Source: an uncultured Sphingomonadaceae bacterium (lineage in GTDB: Bacteria > Pseudomonadota > Alphaproteobacteria > Sphingomonadales > Sphingomonadaceae). From it: a stretch of DNA of 18,036 nucleotides. The stretch covers positions 1-18,036 of the forward strand of contig CAMLGC010000051.1 of NCBI GenBank assembly GCA_946479505.1. Reading direction: 5' to 3'. A program made the translations under genes and the position numbers. The notes under the pieces are model-generated. The model was not told where the DNA came from. It made no database searches and worked only from the letters and a program-made list of their open reading frames with translations. Positions 1 through 7,093 of the stretch are shown in pieces; the stretch's first letter is position 1; every line of letters begins with the position of its first letter.

Positions 1-418
1 CGAGATCGGGCAGTGCGCGCGCGACGGGGTGATCGGGATCGCCCCGCATCTCGTCAAGCGTCGCCGCCGCATCGACGTCCCAGAACAGCCGCAGCGCGTC
101 GCTCTGACTGTGCGCAATCACGCCTTCGAGCAATTCGCGATCGAACACGCCCACGCCATTCGCCTTGACGACGATGTCCGCGCCGCCCGCCTCGGCAAGC
201 ACGCTTCGCAGCCCTTCGTCGGTCGCGGGATAGACGACCGAACGGACCCAATCGGGCGGGTCTATATCGCAGTGCTGCTGGCGCTCGAACGCGTCAGGCT
301 CATAGAAGGTGATCTCATAGCCCCGTTCGGCGAGTCCGCGCAGGATGCCGCGATAGTAGGTCGCGGCACCGTTCCAGTAGGACGACAGCAGGCTCGATCC
401 GTAAAAGGCGATCTTCAC
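1..418 (-). CDS. CgeB-type glycosyltransferase, N-terminal part (cut by window edge)
   Basis: Only the first 139 codons are present; the C-terminal half, with the nucleotide-sugar site, lies outside the window. The protein starts MKIAFYGSSLLSSYWNGAAT and continues with a YYRGIL segment, the Rossmann-type N-terminus of CgeB-like glycosyltransferases (a GT-B family named after a Bacillus spore-maturation protein). It resembles the start of the next gene upstream (shared SLxS, W-N and RG-L positions), so the two look like tandem paralogues. The start is GTG at 418. Its first bases overlap the TGA of the upstream gene as GTGA (415-418), which implies translational coupling and decides the start. 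It is the last visible gene of a five-gene leftward operon. The sugar donor and acceptor cannot be inferred. Family assignment is by recognition of the N-terminus only. Confidence 0.8.
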   Translation of the reverse strand, partial: MKIAFYGSSLLSSYWNGAATYYRGILRGLAERGYEITFYEPDAFERQQHCDIDPPDWVRSVVYPATDEGLRSVLAEAGGADIVVKANGVGVFDRELLEGVIAHSQSDALRLFWDVDAAATLDEMRGDPDHPVARALPDL

Positions 419-1524
419 GCCGCGTCCCTCCTTTGGGCAGGTGCGAGCGCATCGACGATCGCGAGCAACTCATCGACGCGATGCGCGCAGGTGTGGCGTT
501 CGCGAATCGTTGCGAGTCCGTGGGCTGCGAGATCGGCGCGCAACTCGGGGTCGTGCGCGAACGCGTTCAGATGCCGCTTCATCTCCGCGCCGTTGCGCGC
601 AACAAGATAATCGCGACCCGGGGTGAAGAGCTGCTCGGCGTCGTCCCACGGCGCGGAGATGAGCGGGATGCCGCACGCCAGCGCTTCGAACACGCGTATC
701 GTCGGGATGCCCGGCAGCGTGCTCGCATAATAGCGGCGCGGAACATGCACCGTCGCGAAATGCCGGGCAAAGATCTCGGGGGCTTTGGCATTGGGTGCCC
801 AGCCGTAGTAGCGCGCGCCGTAGCGCTGGAGCATCGCGCGCGCCTGTGCGGGGTAGCGCACCCCGTAGATGTCGAGCGGCAGCTCCGCGGCGCGCGCGGG
901 GGCGAACAGGAAGCGTTCGAGCTCCTCGGTTCGCTCGCCGTCGCCCCAATTGCCGATCCAGACGAGCCCTTCGCGAGTTCCTTCCTCCGCCGGGGGCTTG
1001 AAGCGGCGCACGTCGGCGGCCTCGTGCCAGGTCCACACGCGATCGCCCCAACCCCAGCGGCGGTAGACCCGCGCCAGCGCCTCACCGAATGCGAGCACGC
1101 CGTCGTAATGTTCGAGATCGTAGGCGCGCATCTCGTGCGGGGCGCTCACCGCACGGTGGTGCGTGTCGTGGAAGAGCAGCAGGAAATCGCCGCCGCGCCG
1201 CCGCAGGGCGCCCAATTTGGCGACGACGCGCGGATCATTCCATTCGTGGACGATCACCAGGTCCGCCCCTGCGACCATCGGCGCCAGATCGGCGCCCTCG
1301 GGATAGCAGACCGAACCCAGCTCGGGATAGGCGCGACGGTATGCATCGATCGCGTCGGGGCCGTGATCCGCGAGCAGGTTGGTGAGGCTCCACGCATTCT
1401 CCGGCGCGAAAACCCGGATGCTGTGCCCACGCGCCTTGAGTTCGCTCAGCACGCCCCGAAGAAAATGCGCATTGCCGTGGTTCCAGCACGAGACAAGCGA
1501 ATGGGTGAAATAGACGATCCTCAT
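415..1524 (-). CDS. CgeB-type glycosyltransferase
   Basis: 369 aa, a complete GT-B-like glycosyltransferase of the CgeB type. The N-terminal half (residues 1-165) begins MRIVYFTHSLVSCWNHGNAH and includes LLLFHDTHHR near 116-123. The C-terminal half opens with LVWIGNWGDGERTEELERF at 187-205. It contains the family-typical donor-site region PGIPTIRVFEALACGIPLIS at 271-290, where E280 would contact the nucleotide sugar. A basic C-terminal helix follows. The role is cytoplasmic transfer of a sugar to an unknown acceptor. The ATG overlaps the stop of the GT4 gene (ATGA, 1521-1524) and its own stop overlaps the start of the next CgeB-like gene. Being sandwiched between sugar epimerases, a GT4 and a paralogue supports a glycan or glycoside pathway. 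The family call is firm; the substrate is unknown. Confidence 0.85.
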   Translation of the reverse strand: MRIVYFTHSLVSCWNHGNAHFLRGVLSELKARGHSIRVFAPENAWSLTNLLADHGPDAIDAYRRAYPELGSVCYPEGADLAPMVAGADLVIVHEWNDPRVVAKLGALRRRGGDFLLLFHDTHHRAVSAPHEMRAYDLEHYDGVLAFGEALARVYRRWGWGDRVWTWHEAADVRRFKPPAEEGTREGLVWIGNWGDGERTEELERFLFAPARAAELPLDIYGVRYPAQARAMLQRYGARYYGWAPNAKAPEIFARHFATVHVPRRYYASTLPGIPTIRVFEALACGIPLISAPWDDAEQLFTPGRDYLVARNGAEMKRHLNAFAHDPELRADLAAHGLATIRERHTCAHRVDELLAIVDALAPAQRRDAA

Positions 1525-2624
1525 GCCGCGACCCTCCGCGCCGGCTGGGTGGCGGCGAGCGCGAGATAGAGGCGCGCCATCTCGGTGGCGGTCGCTGCGG
1601 GCGTATAGTGTTGCGCCCGCTCGCGCGCGGCCTCGCCTAGCTGTTGCCGCAGCGCCGCGTCACCGATGACGCGCATGATCGTGGACCGGTATGCGATGGC
1701 GTTGTCGGCCGGAACGAACAACGCCGCCCCCTCCCACAGCTCATGGAAGGTGGGGATGTCGCTCAGCACGAGCGGGCAACCCGCCTGTGCGGCCTCGAGC
1801 ACCGCGAGCCCGAACGGCTCGAAGCTCGCGGCCGAGACGAACACCGGCCGCCGCGCGAGCCATCCGCCAAGCGTCTCGGCATCGAGCTGGCCCAGGGGGT
1901 GGAGGTGATCGAGCTCGGCGCGCTCGCCGTGCGGTCCTTCGATCGCGCCCGCCGCGTGGAACGGGATCGCCAAGCTCTGTGCGACGCTGTCGAGCAACTG
2001 CGCACCCTTTACCGGATCCCATAGCCGCCCGACGGTGATCGCCATGTCGTGCGGCGCGGTCGATGCGGCAGCAGGATGGTGCGCGCGGCCGTTGTGGACC
2101 ACCAGCGGGGCCCGATCGAGCGCATAGGTCGCACGGATGCACTCGGCATAGGCGCGACTCGGCGCCACGACCAAGTCGGCGCGCCGCAGGCCTGCGCGCG
2201 TCAGCTCGCGGTGCCATTCGAAATCGGGGGAGAGCGGTTTGGCCTTGGCGGCAGCCCACCACGTCGCGATGCAGCCGTGCGTCACCGCGACCACGGGCGC
2301 GGGGAAGTGCGCGCGGGCTGCGAGCGCCGGGGTGTTGAGCTGGATCACGTCGGCATCGTGCTCGGCAGCGAGTTCGGCCACGCGCTCGCCGGCGCAGATG
2401 ACCGGCGTCGGACCTTCCGAGAGCCAGTCGAGCGGCAGCCCGGTCTCCATGAGCGTGACGCCTTCGACCGGCGCGGCGCGGCGCTGGTCGGCGCTTGGGC
2501 TCGGGCCGAGGATCGCGAGCACGGTTTCGATCTCATGGGCAGCGAGGGCGGTGGCGAGATCGGTGGCATATTGCCACACGCCGCCCACGGCATCGACGGT
2601 CATCAGGAGACGCAGATGGCTCAT
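1521..2624 (-). CDS. GT4-family glycosyltransferase
   Basis: 367 aa, normal length for a GT4 (group 1) glycosyltransferase. The N-terminal domain starts MSHLRLLMTVDAVGGVWQYA with the glycine-rich acceptor-side loop (GGVW at 14-17). HNGR at 178-181 leads into the C-terminal donor domain. TVGRLWDPVKG at 197-207 carries the conserved Arg and Lys. The EX7E motif is seen as E269-P-F-G-L-A-V-L-E277, followed by PLVLSDIPTFHEL. A GT4 enzyme retains the anomeric configuration and uses a nucleotide sugar. The reading frame stays open upstream to 2939, but the ATG at 2624 is chosen because it forms an ATGA overlap with the stop of the epimerase gene and gives the expected N-terminus. Third gene of the leftward operon. 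Donor and acceptor are not predictable. Confidence 0.9.
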   Translation of the reverse strand: MSHLRLLMTVDAVGGVWQYATDLATALAAHEIETVLAILGPSPSADQRRAAPVEGVTLMETGLPLDWLSEGPTPVICAGERVAELAAEHDADVIQLNTPALAARAHFPAPVVAVTHGCIATWWAAAKAKPLSPDFEWHRELTRAGLRRADLVVAPSRAYAECIRATYALDRAPLVVHNGRAHHPAAASTAPHDMAITVGRLWDPVKGAQLLDSVAQSLAIPFHAAGAIEGPHGERAELDHLHPLGQLDAETLGGWLARRPVFVSAASFEPFGLAVLEAAQAGCPLVLSDIPTFHELWEGAALFVPADNAIAYRSTIMRVIGDAALRQQLGEAARERAQHYTPAATATEMARLYLALAATQPARRVAA

Positions 2625-3700
2625 GAGACCGCAACCCTGAGGTCCGGTCGCGAAGGCGGCGCGAGCGAGAGGCCGCGATGCTCGGCGAGCCAGGCCGCGA
2701 GGCGCTCGACGCCGTGCTGCCATCGTACCTTGGGGCCGAGGCCAAGCGCGCGCTGCGCAGCACGGGTGTCGGCGACGAAATAGCGCTGGTCCCCGGGGCG
2801 CCAGTCGGCCCGGCAGATTTCGATGCGGCGATCCAAAAGACGCTCGATCTCGGCGAGCAGCGTATTTAGGCTCACCGCATTGCCCGGCCCGCCGCCGAGA
2901 TTGAACGCGCGGCCCTTGACCTGATCGATCCTCCGCCATGCGGCGAGATATGCCTCGACCGCATTCGACACGTCGAGAATGTCGCGCACCTGGTTTCCAT
3001 CGCCGTAGAGCGTGATCGGTATGCCTTCGAGCGCGCGAATCAGGAAATGCGCGACCCAGCCCTGGTCCTCGGTGCCCATCTGGCGGCGCCCGTAGATGCA
3101 GCTCATCCGAAGGACGGCGGTCGGGATGTCGAAGCTGCGCGCATAATCGAGCACGTATTGGTCCGCTGCGCCCTTCGAGCAGCCATAGGGGGTGTGGAAG
3201 TCGAGCGGCCGATCCTCGCCGATGCCATAAGCGCGCACCGCATCGTCGTGCGGGAGGTAGCCGCCTTGGTCGATCCGGAACTCGAGATCGGCGAGGTCTC
3301 CATAGACCTTGTTGGTCGAAGCGAAAATGACGGGTGCGGGTCTGCCCGTCGCGCGTACCGCTTCGAGGACGTTGATGGTGCCACCGACATTCGTTTCGAA
3401 ATCGTCGCGCGGATCGGCCATGCTCGTCGTCACCGCGACCTGCGCAGCCATGTGGAACACGGCCTGCGCCTCACGCGCGGCCTCGCGCAGGCGATCGGCG
3501 TCGCGGATGTCGGCGATGATCGCATCGATCTTGCCGGGGTGCTGTTCCCGCAGCCATTCGAGATTGGCTTCGACCCCGGGCCGACTCAGCGCGTCGTAGA
3601 TCAGCACCCGATGCCCTTCGCGGGCGAGCGAGTCGGCGAGGTTCGAGCCGATGAACCCCGCGCCGCCCGTGACGAGCACGTGCTGCGGCGGCGCGCTCAT
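2621..3700 (-). CDS. NAD-dependent nucleotide-sugar epimerase, CDP-paratose 2-epimerase-like
   Basis: 359 aa extended short-chain dehydrogenase/reductase. TGGAGFIG at 11-18 is the NAD-binding glycine motif. The catalytic pair is Y172 and K176 in TPYGCSK, with STN at 128-130 supplying the third active-site residue. Segment 205-219 (RRQMGTEDQGWVAHF) and NLGGGPGNAVSL at 267-278 are typical of CDP-paratose 2-epimerase (RfbE) relatives rather than GalE. By family it would oxidise and re-reduce a nucleotide-linked deoxysugar to invert one carbon. The actual substrate is uncertain because no CDP-sugar synthesis genes are in the window. The frame is open upstream to 4351, but the ATG at 3700 overlaps the upstream stop as ATGA (3697-3700) and directly precedes the Rossmann motif. 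It follows another epimerase of a different subfamily, suggesting two successive sugar modifications. Confidence 0.85.
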   Translation of the reverse strand: MSAPPQHVLVTGGAGFIGSNLADSLAREGHRVLIYDALSRPGVEANLEWLREQHPGKIDAIIADIRDADRLREAAREAQAVFHMAAQVAVTTSMADPRDDFETNVGGTINVLEAVRATGRPAPVIFASTNKVYGDLADLEFRIDQGGYLPHDDAVRAYGIGEDRPLDFHTPYGCSKGAADQYVLDYARSFDIPTAVLRMSCIYGRRQMGTEDQGWVAHFLIRALEGIPITLYGDGNQVRDILDVSNAVEAYLAAWRRIDQVKGRAFNLGGGPGNAVSLNTLLAEIERLLDRRIEICRADWRPGDQRYFVADTRAAQRALGLGPKVRWQHGVERLAAWLAEHRGLSLAPPSRPDLRVAVS

Positions 3701-4812
3701 GCAACGAGGCCCCGTGCTTCGAGCTCCGCGCGTGCCTCCGCGACGCGATCCTCGGCGGTCTGGCGCCCGACCCATTCGGCAAGTTCGGCGAGTCCTTGTT
3801 CGAAATCCTGCTTCGCTTCGAAGCCCAGCCGGTCGGCGGCGAGCGTCGCGTCGCAGAAGCAATGCCGGATGTCGCCGACGCGTGCCCGCCCGACGATTTC
3901 GGGTTCGATTCGATTGCGTCCCATCGCGCGTGCGAGCGCCTCGGCGACCTCGGTCACCGAGCGGTCGTGGCCCGAGCCAATGTTGAAGGTGCCGCCTGAA
4001 AGCCCCGGCAGCTCGAGCGCATCGGCGAAGGCGCGGGCCACGTCGCCGACATGGACGAAGTCGCGCCGCTGCGCGCCGTCCTCGAACACCATCGGGCGCT
4101 GCCCGTTCAAGAGCCGCGAGGCGAAGATCGCGAGCACGCCGGTATAGGGATTGGAAAGCGCCTGGCCGGGACCATAGACGTTGAAGAGCCTGAGGCACAC
4201 GCTTTCGATCCCATAGGGCGCGCCCATGATATGCGTCGTGCGCTCCTGCACGTACTTGTTGAGCGCGTAGATCGACGCGAGATTGGGCCGCTTCCATTCG
4301 GGGGTGGGGAGCGGAGTCAGGGGATGACCGTCCTGGTCGACCGGGTTCCACACCTTCTGCCCGTCGCGCACGGTGCCGCGCTCGGCATTCTCGACCGGAT
4401 TGCCCTCACCATCCCGATAGAGCCCTTCGCCGTAAATGCTCATCGACGAGGCCGTGACGACACGGCGCACCGGATGGTCGATCAGCCGTTCGAACAGCAC
4501 CGCGGTGCCGACGTCGTTGACCGAGGTGTAGCGCTCGACCTCGTACATCGACTGGCCGACACCGACTTCGGCGGCGAGGTGGACCACGCTGTCGATGCCG
4601 TCGAGTGCCTTCGCCATCGCTCCGCCGTCGCGCACGTCGGCACGGATCAGTTCGGCCTCGGGATCGAGATCCTCGGGTCGATCGACATCGCCATGCACCT
4701 GATCGAGCAGGCAATCGAGCACCCGCACCCGATGGCCGCGATGCAGCAGCTCGGCCGTCACCCGGCGTCCAATGAACCCCGCTCCACCCGTAATCAGCAC
4801 CTGTTCGGCCAT
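3697..4812 (-). CDS. NAD-dependent epimerase, dTDP-L-rhamnose 4-epimerase-like
   Basis: 371 aa extended short-chain dehydrogenase. TGGAGFIG is at 8-15, HLAAEVGVGQSMYEVERY at 78-95, SSMSIYGEG at 122-130 and the catalytic YxxxK pair is Y182/K186. RLFNVYGPGQALSNPYTGV (208-225) and FEDGAQRRDFVHVGDVAR (243-260) are hallmarks of the dTDP-L-rhamnose 4-epimerase-like subfamily. A roughly 45-residue insert (131-175) between SIYGEG and the catalytic tyrosine is usual in that subfamily. Relatives often carry CxxC pairs there, and here none is seen. It is the first gene of the leftward operon. A purine-rich GGGGA sits just upstream of the ATG at 4812, and a promoter candidate lies at 4937-4965. The product would be a 4-epimerised deoxysugar nucleotide (for example a 6-deoxytalose type), but the substrate is inferred only from family. 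Confidence 0.85.
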   Translation of the reverse strand: MAEQVLITGGAGFIGRRVTAELLHRGHRVRVLDCLLDQVHGDVDRPEDLDPEAELIRADVRDGGAMAKALDGIDSVVHLAAEVGVGQSMYEVERYTSVNDVGTAVLFERLIDHPVRRVVTASSMSIYGEGLYRDGEGNPVENAERGTVRDGQKVWNPVDQDGHPLTPLPTPEWKRPNLASIYALNKYVQERTTHIMGAPYGIESVCLRLFNVYGPGQALSNPYTGVLAIFASRLLNGQRPMVFEDGAQRRDFVHVGDVARAFADALELPGLSGGTFNIGSGHDRSVTEVAEALARAMGRNRIEPEIVGRARVGDIRHCFCDATLAADRLGFEAKQDFEQGLAELAEWVGRQTAEDRVAEARAELEARGLVA

Positions 4813-4879
4813 CGGTCCCCGTTCCGTTTATGATTCCGCCCACAAAAGGTTCGTACTTAGGCGAAACAGAATTATTCCG

Positions 4880-4895
4880 GTTGCGTTCCCGCAAC
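4880..4895. repeat. Short inverted repeat in the 5' leader of the leftward operon
   Basis: GTTGCG and CGCAAC form perfect 6-base arms around a 4-base loop (TTCC). In the leftward transcript this would be a small hairpin in the leader, about 70 bases before the start codon. No T-run follows, so it does not look like a terminator. Confidence 0.4.
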
Positions 4896-4936
4896 AAAGC
4901 TTTGAACACCTTCTTCTTCATCTTGTTCCGATGCAG

Positions 4937-4965
4937 ATTTATTCTGACTCACGTTAAAGGGTCAA
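4937..4965 (-). promoter_or_regulatory. Candidate sigma70-type promoter of the epimerase/glycosyltransferase operon
   Basis: On the minus strand, TTGACC (4965-4960, five of six matches to the -35 consensus) is followed after exactly 17 bases by ATAAAT (4942-4937), an imperfect -10. The orientation and location upstream of the leftward operon fit. The -10 match is weak, so this is a proposal from pattern only. Confidence 0.4.
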
Positions 4966-5031
4966 GTTTGTAACGGACAAGCAACTATTGCGGAGCAGTT
5001 TCTGATCTATGTTGGTACTTGGATTTTTCCG

Positions 5032-5622
5032 ATGAGCGTGACGGTCCATCTTGTGCGGCACGGCAGCCACGCCGAAGTCGGGCATGTGCTGAGCGGCCGT
5101 TCCGAGATCGCGCTCAGCAATCGAGGACGCGCCGAGGCGGAGGCGCTTGCCGCAGCATTCGACGACGAGCCGATCGTGTCGCTCCATGCGAGCCCGAGGG
5201 TCCGCGCGCGCGAGACAATCGCACCGATCGCGCGCCGCCGCGGTCTCGAGGTGCGGATCGCGCCGGCGCTCGACGAGATCGATTTCGGGCGCTTTGCCGG
5301 ACAGAGCTTCGCGGCGCTCGATGCAGACGGCGAGTGGCGGCGCTGGAATGCCGAGCGCGCAACGGTCCGCTGTCCCGGCGGCGAGGCGATGGGGGAAGCC
5401 GTCGCGCGCGCCATCGGTTATCTCCAGAGCCTGTCGCCCGACGAGTCACCCGCGCTTTGCGTCACGCACTGCGATATCATCCGCGGCGTGGTCGCCGATC
5501 GGCTGGGGCTTGGACTCGATCGGATCTTTGCGCTCGATTGCGATCCGGCGTCGCGCACCACGCTCGTGCTCGACGGAGACGGAGCGCGCCTGGTCACGCT
5601 CGATCAGCGGGTTCGGCCGTAA
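5032..5622 (+). CDS. Histidine phosphatase family protein (phosphoglycerate-mutase-like fold)
   Basis: 196 aa, typical for a small cytoplasmic histidine phosphatase (GpmB/CobC-like branch). The catalytic motif LVRHG is at 7-11, with H10 the phospho-accepting histidine. SPRVRARETI (54-63) supplies phosphate-binding arginines, E82 in DEIDFGRFAGQSF is the likely acid, and H146 in CVTHCD is the second conserved histidine. The first in-frame ATG is used, with GGA 8 bases upstream. By family it hydrolyses a phosphomonoester. In this neighbourhood a sugar phosphate or a pathway intermediate is plausible, but the substrate is not determined by sequence. It is divergent from the epimerase operon. Its last 29 bases overlap the end of the convergent DUF6165 gene, so the two transcripts are antisense at their 3' ends. 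Confidence 0.88.
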   Translation: MSVTVHLVRHGSHAEVGHVLSGRSEIALSNRGRAEAEALAAAFDDEPIVSLHASPRVRARETIAPIARRRGLEVRIAPALDEIDFGRFAGQSFAALDADGEWRRWNAERATVRCPGGEAMGEAVARAIGYLQSLSPDESPALCVTHCDIIRGVVADRLGLGLDRIFALDCDPASRTTLVLDGDGARLVTLDQRVRP

Positions 5623-6031
5623 GCGTCAGTCCCATACCGGCGCTGGCATAGCTCTTCTCTTCCGTCAGCTCGGAATTGAGCAGGCGGTTGATCTCGCGCT
5701 TGATCGCCGCGCGCTCGTCATTGGTCTTGTAAACTGAACGCGCGAGCGCGACGAAGCGCGTGCCGAACCGCGCATCACCCTCCTGCTCGCGGATCGCGTC
5801 CTCGACTTGCCACAGCGCTTCGTTGGTGCGCTTGAGCCGTGCGAACAGCTCCGCGATCGGCTCGATTTGCAGCACCTCGGCGGCGATGTCGCTGAGCAGC
5901 CGATGCTCCTTCTCGACGTTGGCATGCGCCTTCGCGCCATCGATCCGGTCGCGCTTGATCTCGAGGATCGTGAGTTTGTCGAGAAGCTCGCCCCATGAAA
6001 CCGGGACGGAGGGGGTCATGAAGGGGTTCAT
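5594..6031 (-). CDS. DUF6165 family protein
   Basis: 145 aa, soluble and mostly helical. The opening PSVPVSWGELLDKLTILEIK (7-26) and the later ALWQVEDAIREQE, RFVALARSVYKTNDERAAIK and EEKSYA segments match what I recall of DUF6165, a small uncharacterised family found beside glycosyltransferases. No catalytic residues can be named. The heptad-like charged helices suggest a coiled or partner-binding protein. The frame is open far upstream, but the ATG at 6031 forms an ATGA overlap with the stop of the GT9-like gene (6028-6031), which fixes the start and implies co-translation. Its 3' end overlaps the convergent histidine phosphatase gene by 29 bases. Function is unknown; a helper of the neighbouring GT9-like protein is an inference from coupling only. 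Confidence 0.8.
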   Translation of the reverse strand: MNPFMTPSVPVSWGELLDKLTILEIKRDRIDGAKAHANVEKEHRLLSDIAAEVLQIEPIAELFARLKRTNEALWQVEDAIREQEGDARFGTRFVALARSVYKTNDERAAIKREINRLLNSELTEEKSYASAGMGLTLTAEPADRA

Positions 6032-6930
6032 GTCGTCACCTGCCCCTTGGCTTTGGTGGGAGTGCGCACCGCAAAATCGCGCGCGACTCGCGCGAGCACG
6101 CTTTGCCAGTTTCCTGGTTGGTGCTGGGCGTAGAGCCGCATCGAGGGATACCACGGGCTGCCCGTCGCGTGGGGAGACCAGCGCCAGTCGGGCTCGGCCT
6201 TGAGCAGCAGCCAGGTCGGCTTTCCCATCGCGCCGGCGAGATGCGCGATCATCGTATCGACGGTGATGATAAGATCGGCGCCAGCAACGAGCGATGCCGT
6301 GGTCGCCATGTCGAACGGGCAGCCTCGAGGATTGCGCACGGCGAGCGTTGTCGGCTCGGGCACCAGCGTGATGCACGGCACCCGCTCGCAAATCGATGTG
6401 AAGAGCTCGGGCGGAACACACCGCTCGCAATCCCAATCGCCCGCCCCGTAGCACAGCCCGACGGTGCCCCGCGGCAACACGGCGCGCGATGCGTGGAGAT
6501 AAGCCGCGGGCACCGCGCTCGGAGGGGCACGCAGCGCGAAATCGAGCTCCGTGATTTCGAGATCGCACTCTGAAGCGCGCAGCGGCTGCGCGGGATCGAA
6601 GGGAACGAGTCGATCCACACCGGCCATCCCTTCGAACAACGCGATCAGGCGCGGCTGCATTTCGACCGTCACCGAGGCGGCGCGTGTGCCAAGCAGCGGC
6701 AGGAAGCGCGCGAACTGAATCGTGTCGCCGAGCCCGTGATAGCACCGCACCAGCACGTGCCGGCCCGATACGTCGCTGCCGTCCCACACCCAGCGCTGGT
6801 GATAGGGGCACCTCGGATCATCGCGCGTCGCGGGATCGCGTTCGGCGAGCGCCTCGGTCGAGAGCGCCCATGCTGCCTCGAAGCGATCCCCACGCATCGC
6901 CGCACACCATTTTTCCATGCGATCGGTCAT
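6028..6930 (-). CDS. GT9 (heptosyltransferase)-like protein
   Basis: 300 aa with the start chosen. Residues 1-50 are a helical segment ending DDPRCPYHQRWVWDG. Then VLVRCYHGLGDTIQFARFLP at 59-78 is the N-terminal acceptor-side motif of GT9/ADP-heptose:LPS heptosyltransferase-like proteins. The C-terminal ADLIITVDTMIAHLAGAMGK (218-237) followed by PTWLLL and PDWRW is the GT9 donor-side signature. It would transfer a sugar, but a heptose substrate is not shown. The frame is open to 7092. The ATG at 6930 is preferred because homologous sequence seems to begin there and longer versions would invade the divergent promoter. An ATG at 6918, with AGGA 11 bases upstream, is a real alternative. Its stop overlaps the DUF6165 start. 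Divergent from the methyltransferase gene. Confidence 0.8.
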   Translation of the reverse strand: MTDRMEKWCAAMRGDRFEAAWALSTEALAERDPATRDDPRCPYHQRWVWDGSDVSGRHVLVRCYHGLGDTIQFARFLPLLGTRAASVTVEMQPRLIALFEGMAGVDRLVPFDPAQPLRASECDLEITELDFALRAPPSAVPAAYLHASRAVLPRGTVGLCYGAGDWDCERCVPPELFTSICERVPCITLVPEPTTLAVRNPRGCPFDMATTASLVAGADLIITVDTMIAHLAGAMGKPTWLLLKAEPDWRWSPHATGSPWYPSMRLYAQHQPGNWQSVLARVARDFAVRTPTKAKGQVTT

Positions 6931-7093
6931 CCTGGCGCAAAGCCCCGTGCACGCAGGAGGTTCCATATTGCCGCGCATGATCGCTTCGATCAGGCGAAAT
7001 GCGCCGGCGTTGTTAAGCCTCGGGGAACAGCACCCGGTTCTATTCGTTGGCGAAACGAATGGTATCCTTAGATCTTCGATCAGAGGCATCACA
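6931..7093. promoter_or_regulatory. Divergent promoter region with a perfect inverted repeat
   Basis: This 163-base gap lies between the leftward GT9-like gene and the rightward methyltransferase gene if the starts proposed here are right. At 7042-7060 the sequence attcgttggcgaaacgaat has perfect 7-base arms and a 5-base centre, the usual form of an operator for a dimeric regulator. It sits about 35-50 bases before the TTG start. AGAGG at 7082-7086 is the ribosome-binding site of the methyltransferase. No confident -10/-35 pair was identified. Confidence 0.5.

Larger units (their letters stand above)
4813..5031. promoter_or_regulatory. AT-richer divergent intergenic region
   Basis: This 219-base gap separates the leftward epimerase operon from the rightward phosphatase gene and is visibly richer in A/T than the coding sequence around it. 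It should carry both promoters. The leftward one is the candidate at 4937-4965, which would leave a 5' leader of about 120 bases before the ATG at 4812. That leader contains a short hairpin (4880-4895). No convincing -35/-10 pair was found for the rightward gene, although GGA with 8 bases of spacing precedes its ATG. Confidence 0.6.

Noticed and set aside
433..1569. Long rightward open frame (378 codons) opposite the CgeB-type gene
   Set aside because: It is antisense to a recognisable glycosyltransferase and has no recognisable domain. GC-rich third positions commonly produce such mirror frames.
4406..4921. 171-codon leftward frame beginning MKKKVF as a protein gene
   Set aside because: After about 37 codons it runs out of frame through the epimerase gene, so most of it is a shadow. 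Only its first part is kept as a possible leader reading frame.
6931..7092. N-terminal extension of the GT9-like gene back to an ATG at 7092
   Set aside because: It would cover the whole divergent control region, including the inverted repeat, and adds residues with no visible fold. Nearer ATGs at 6930 or 6918 fit better.
6917..7093. Upstream extension of the methyltransferase reading frame starting at an ATG at 6917
   Set aside because: The extra 59 residues lack family similarity, would overlap the divergent GT9-like gene, and a good ribosome-binding site precedes the TTG at 7094.
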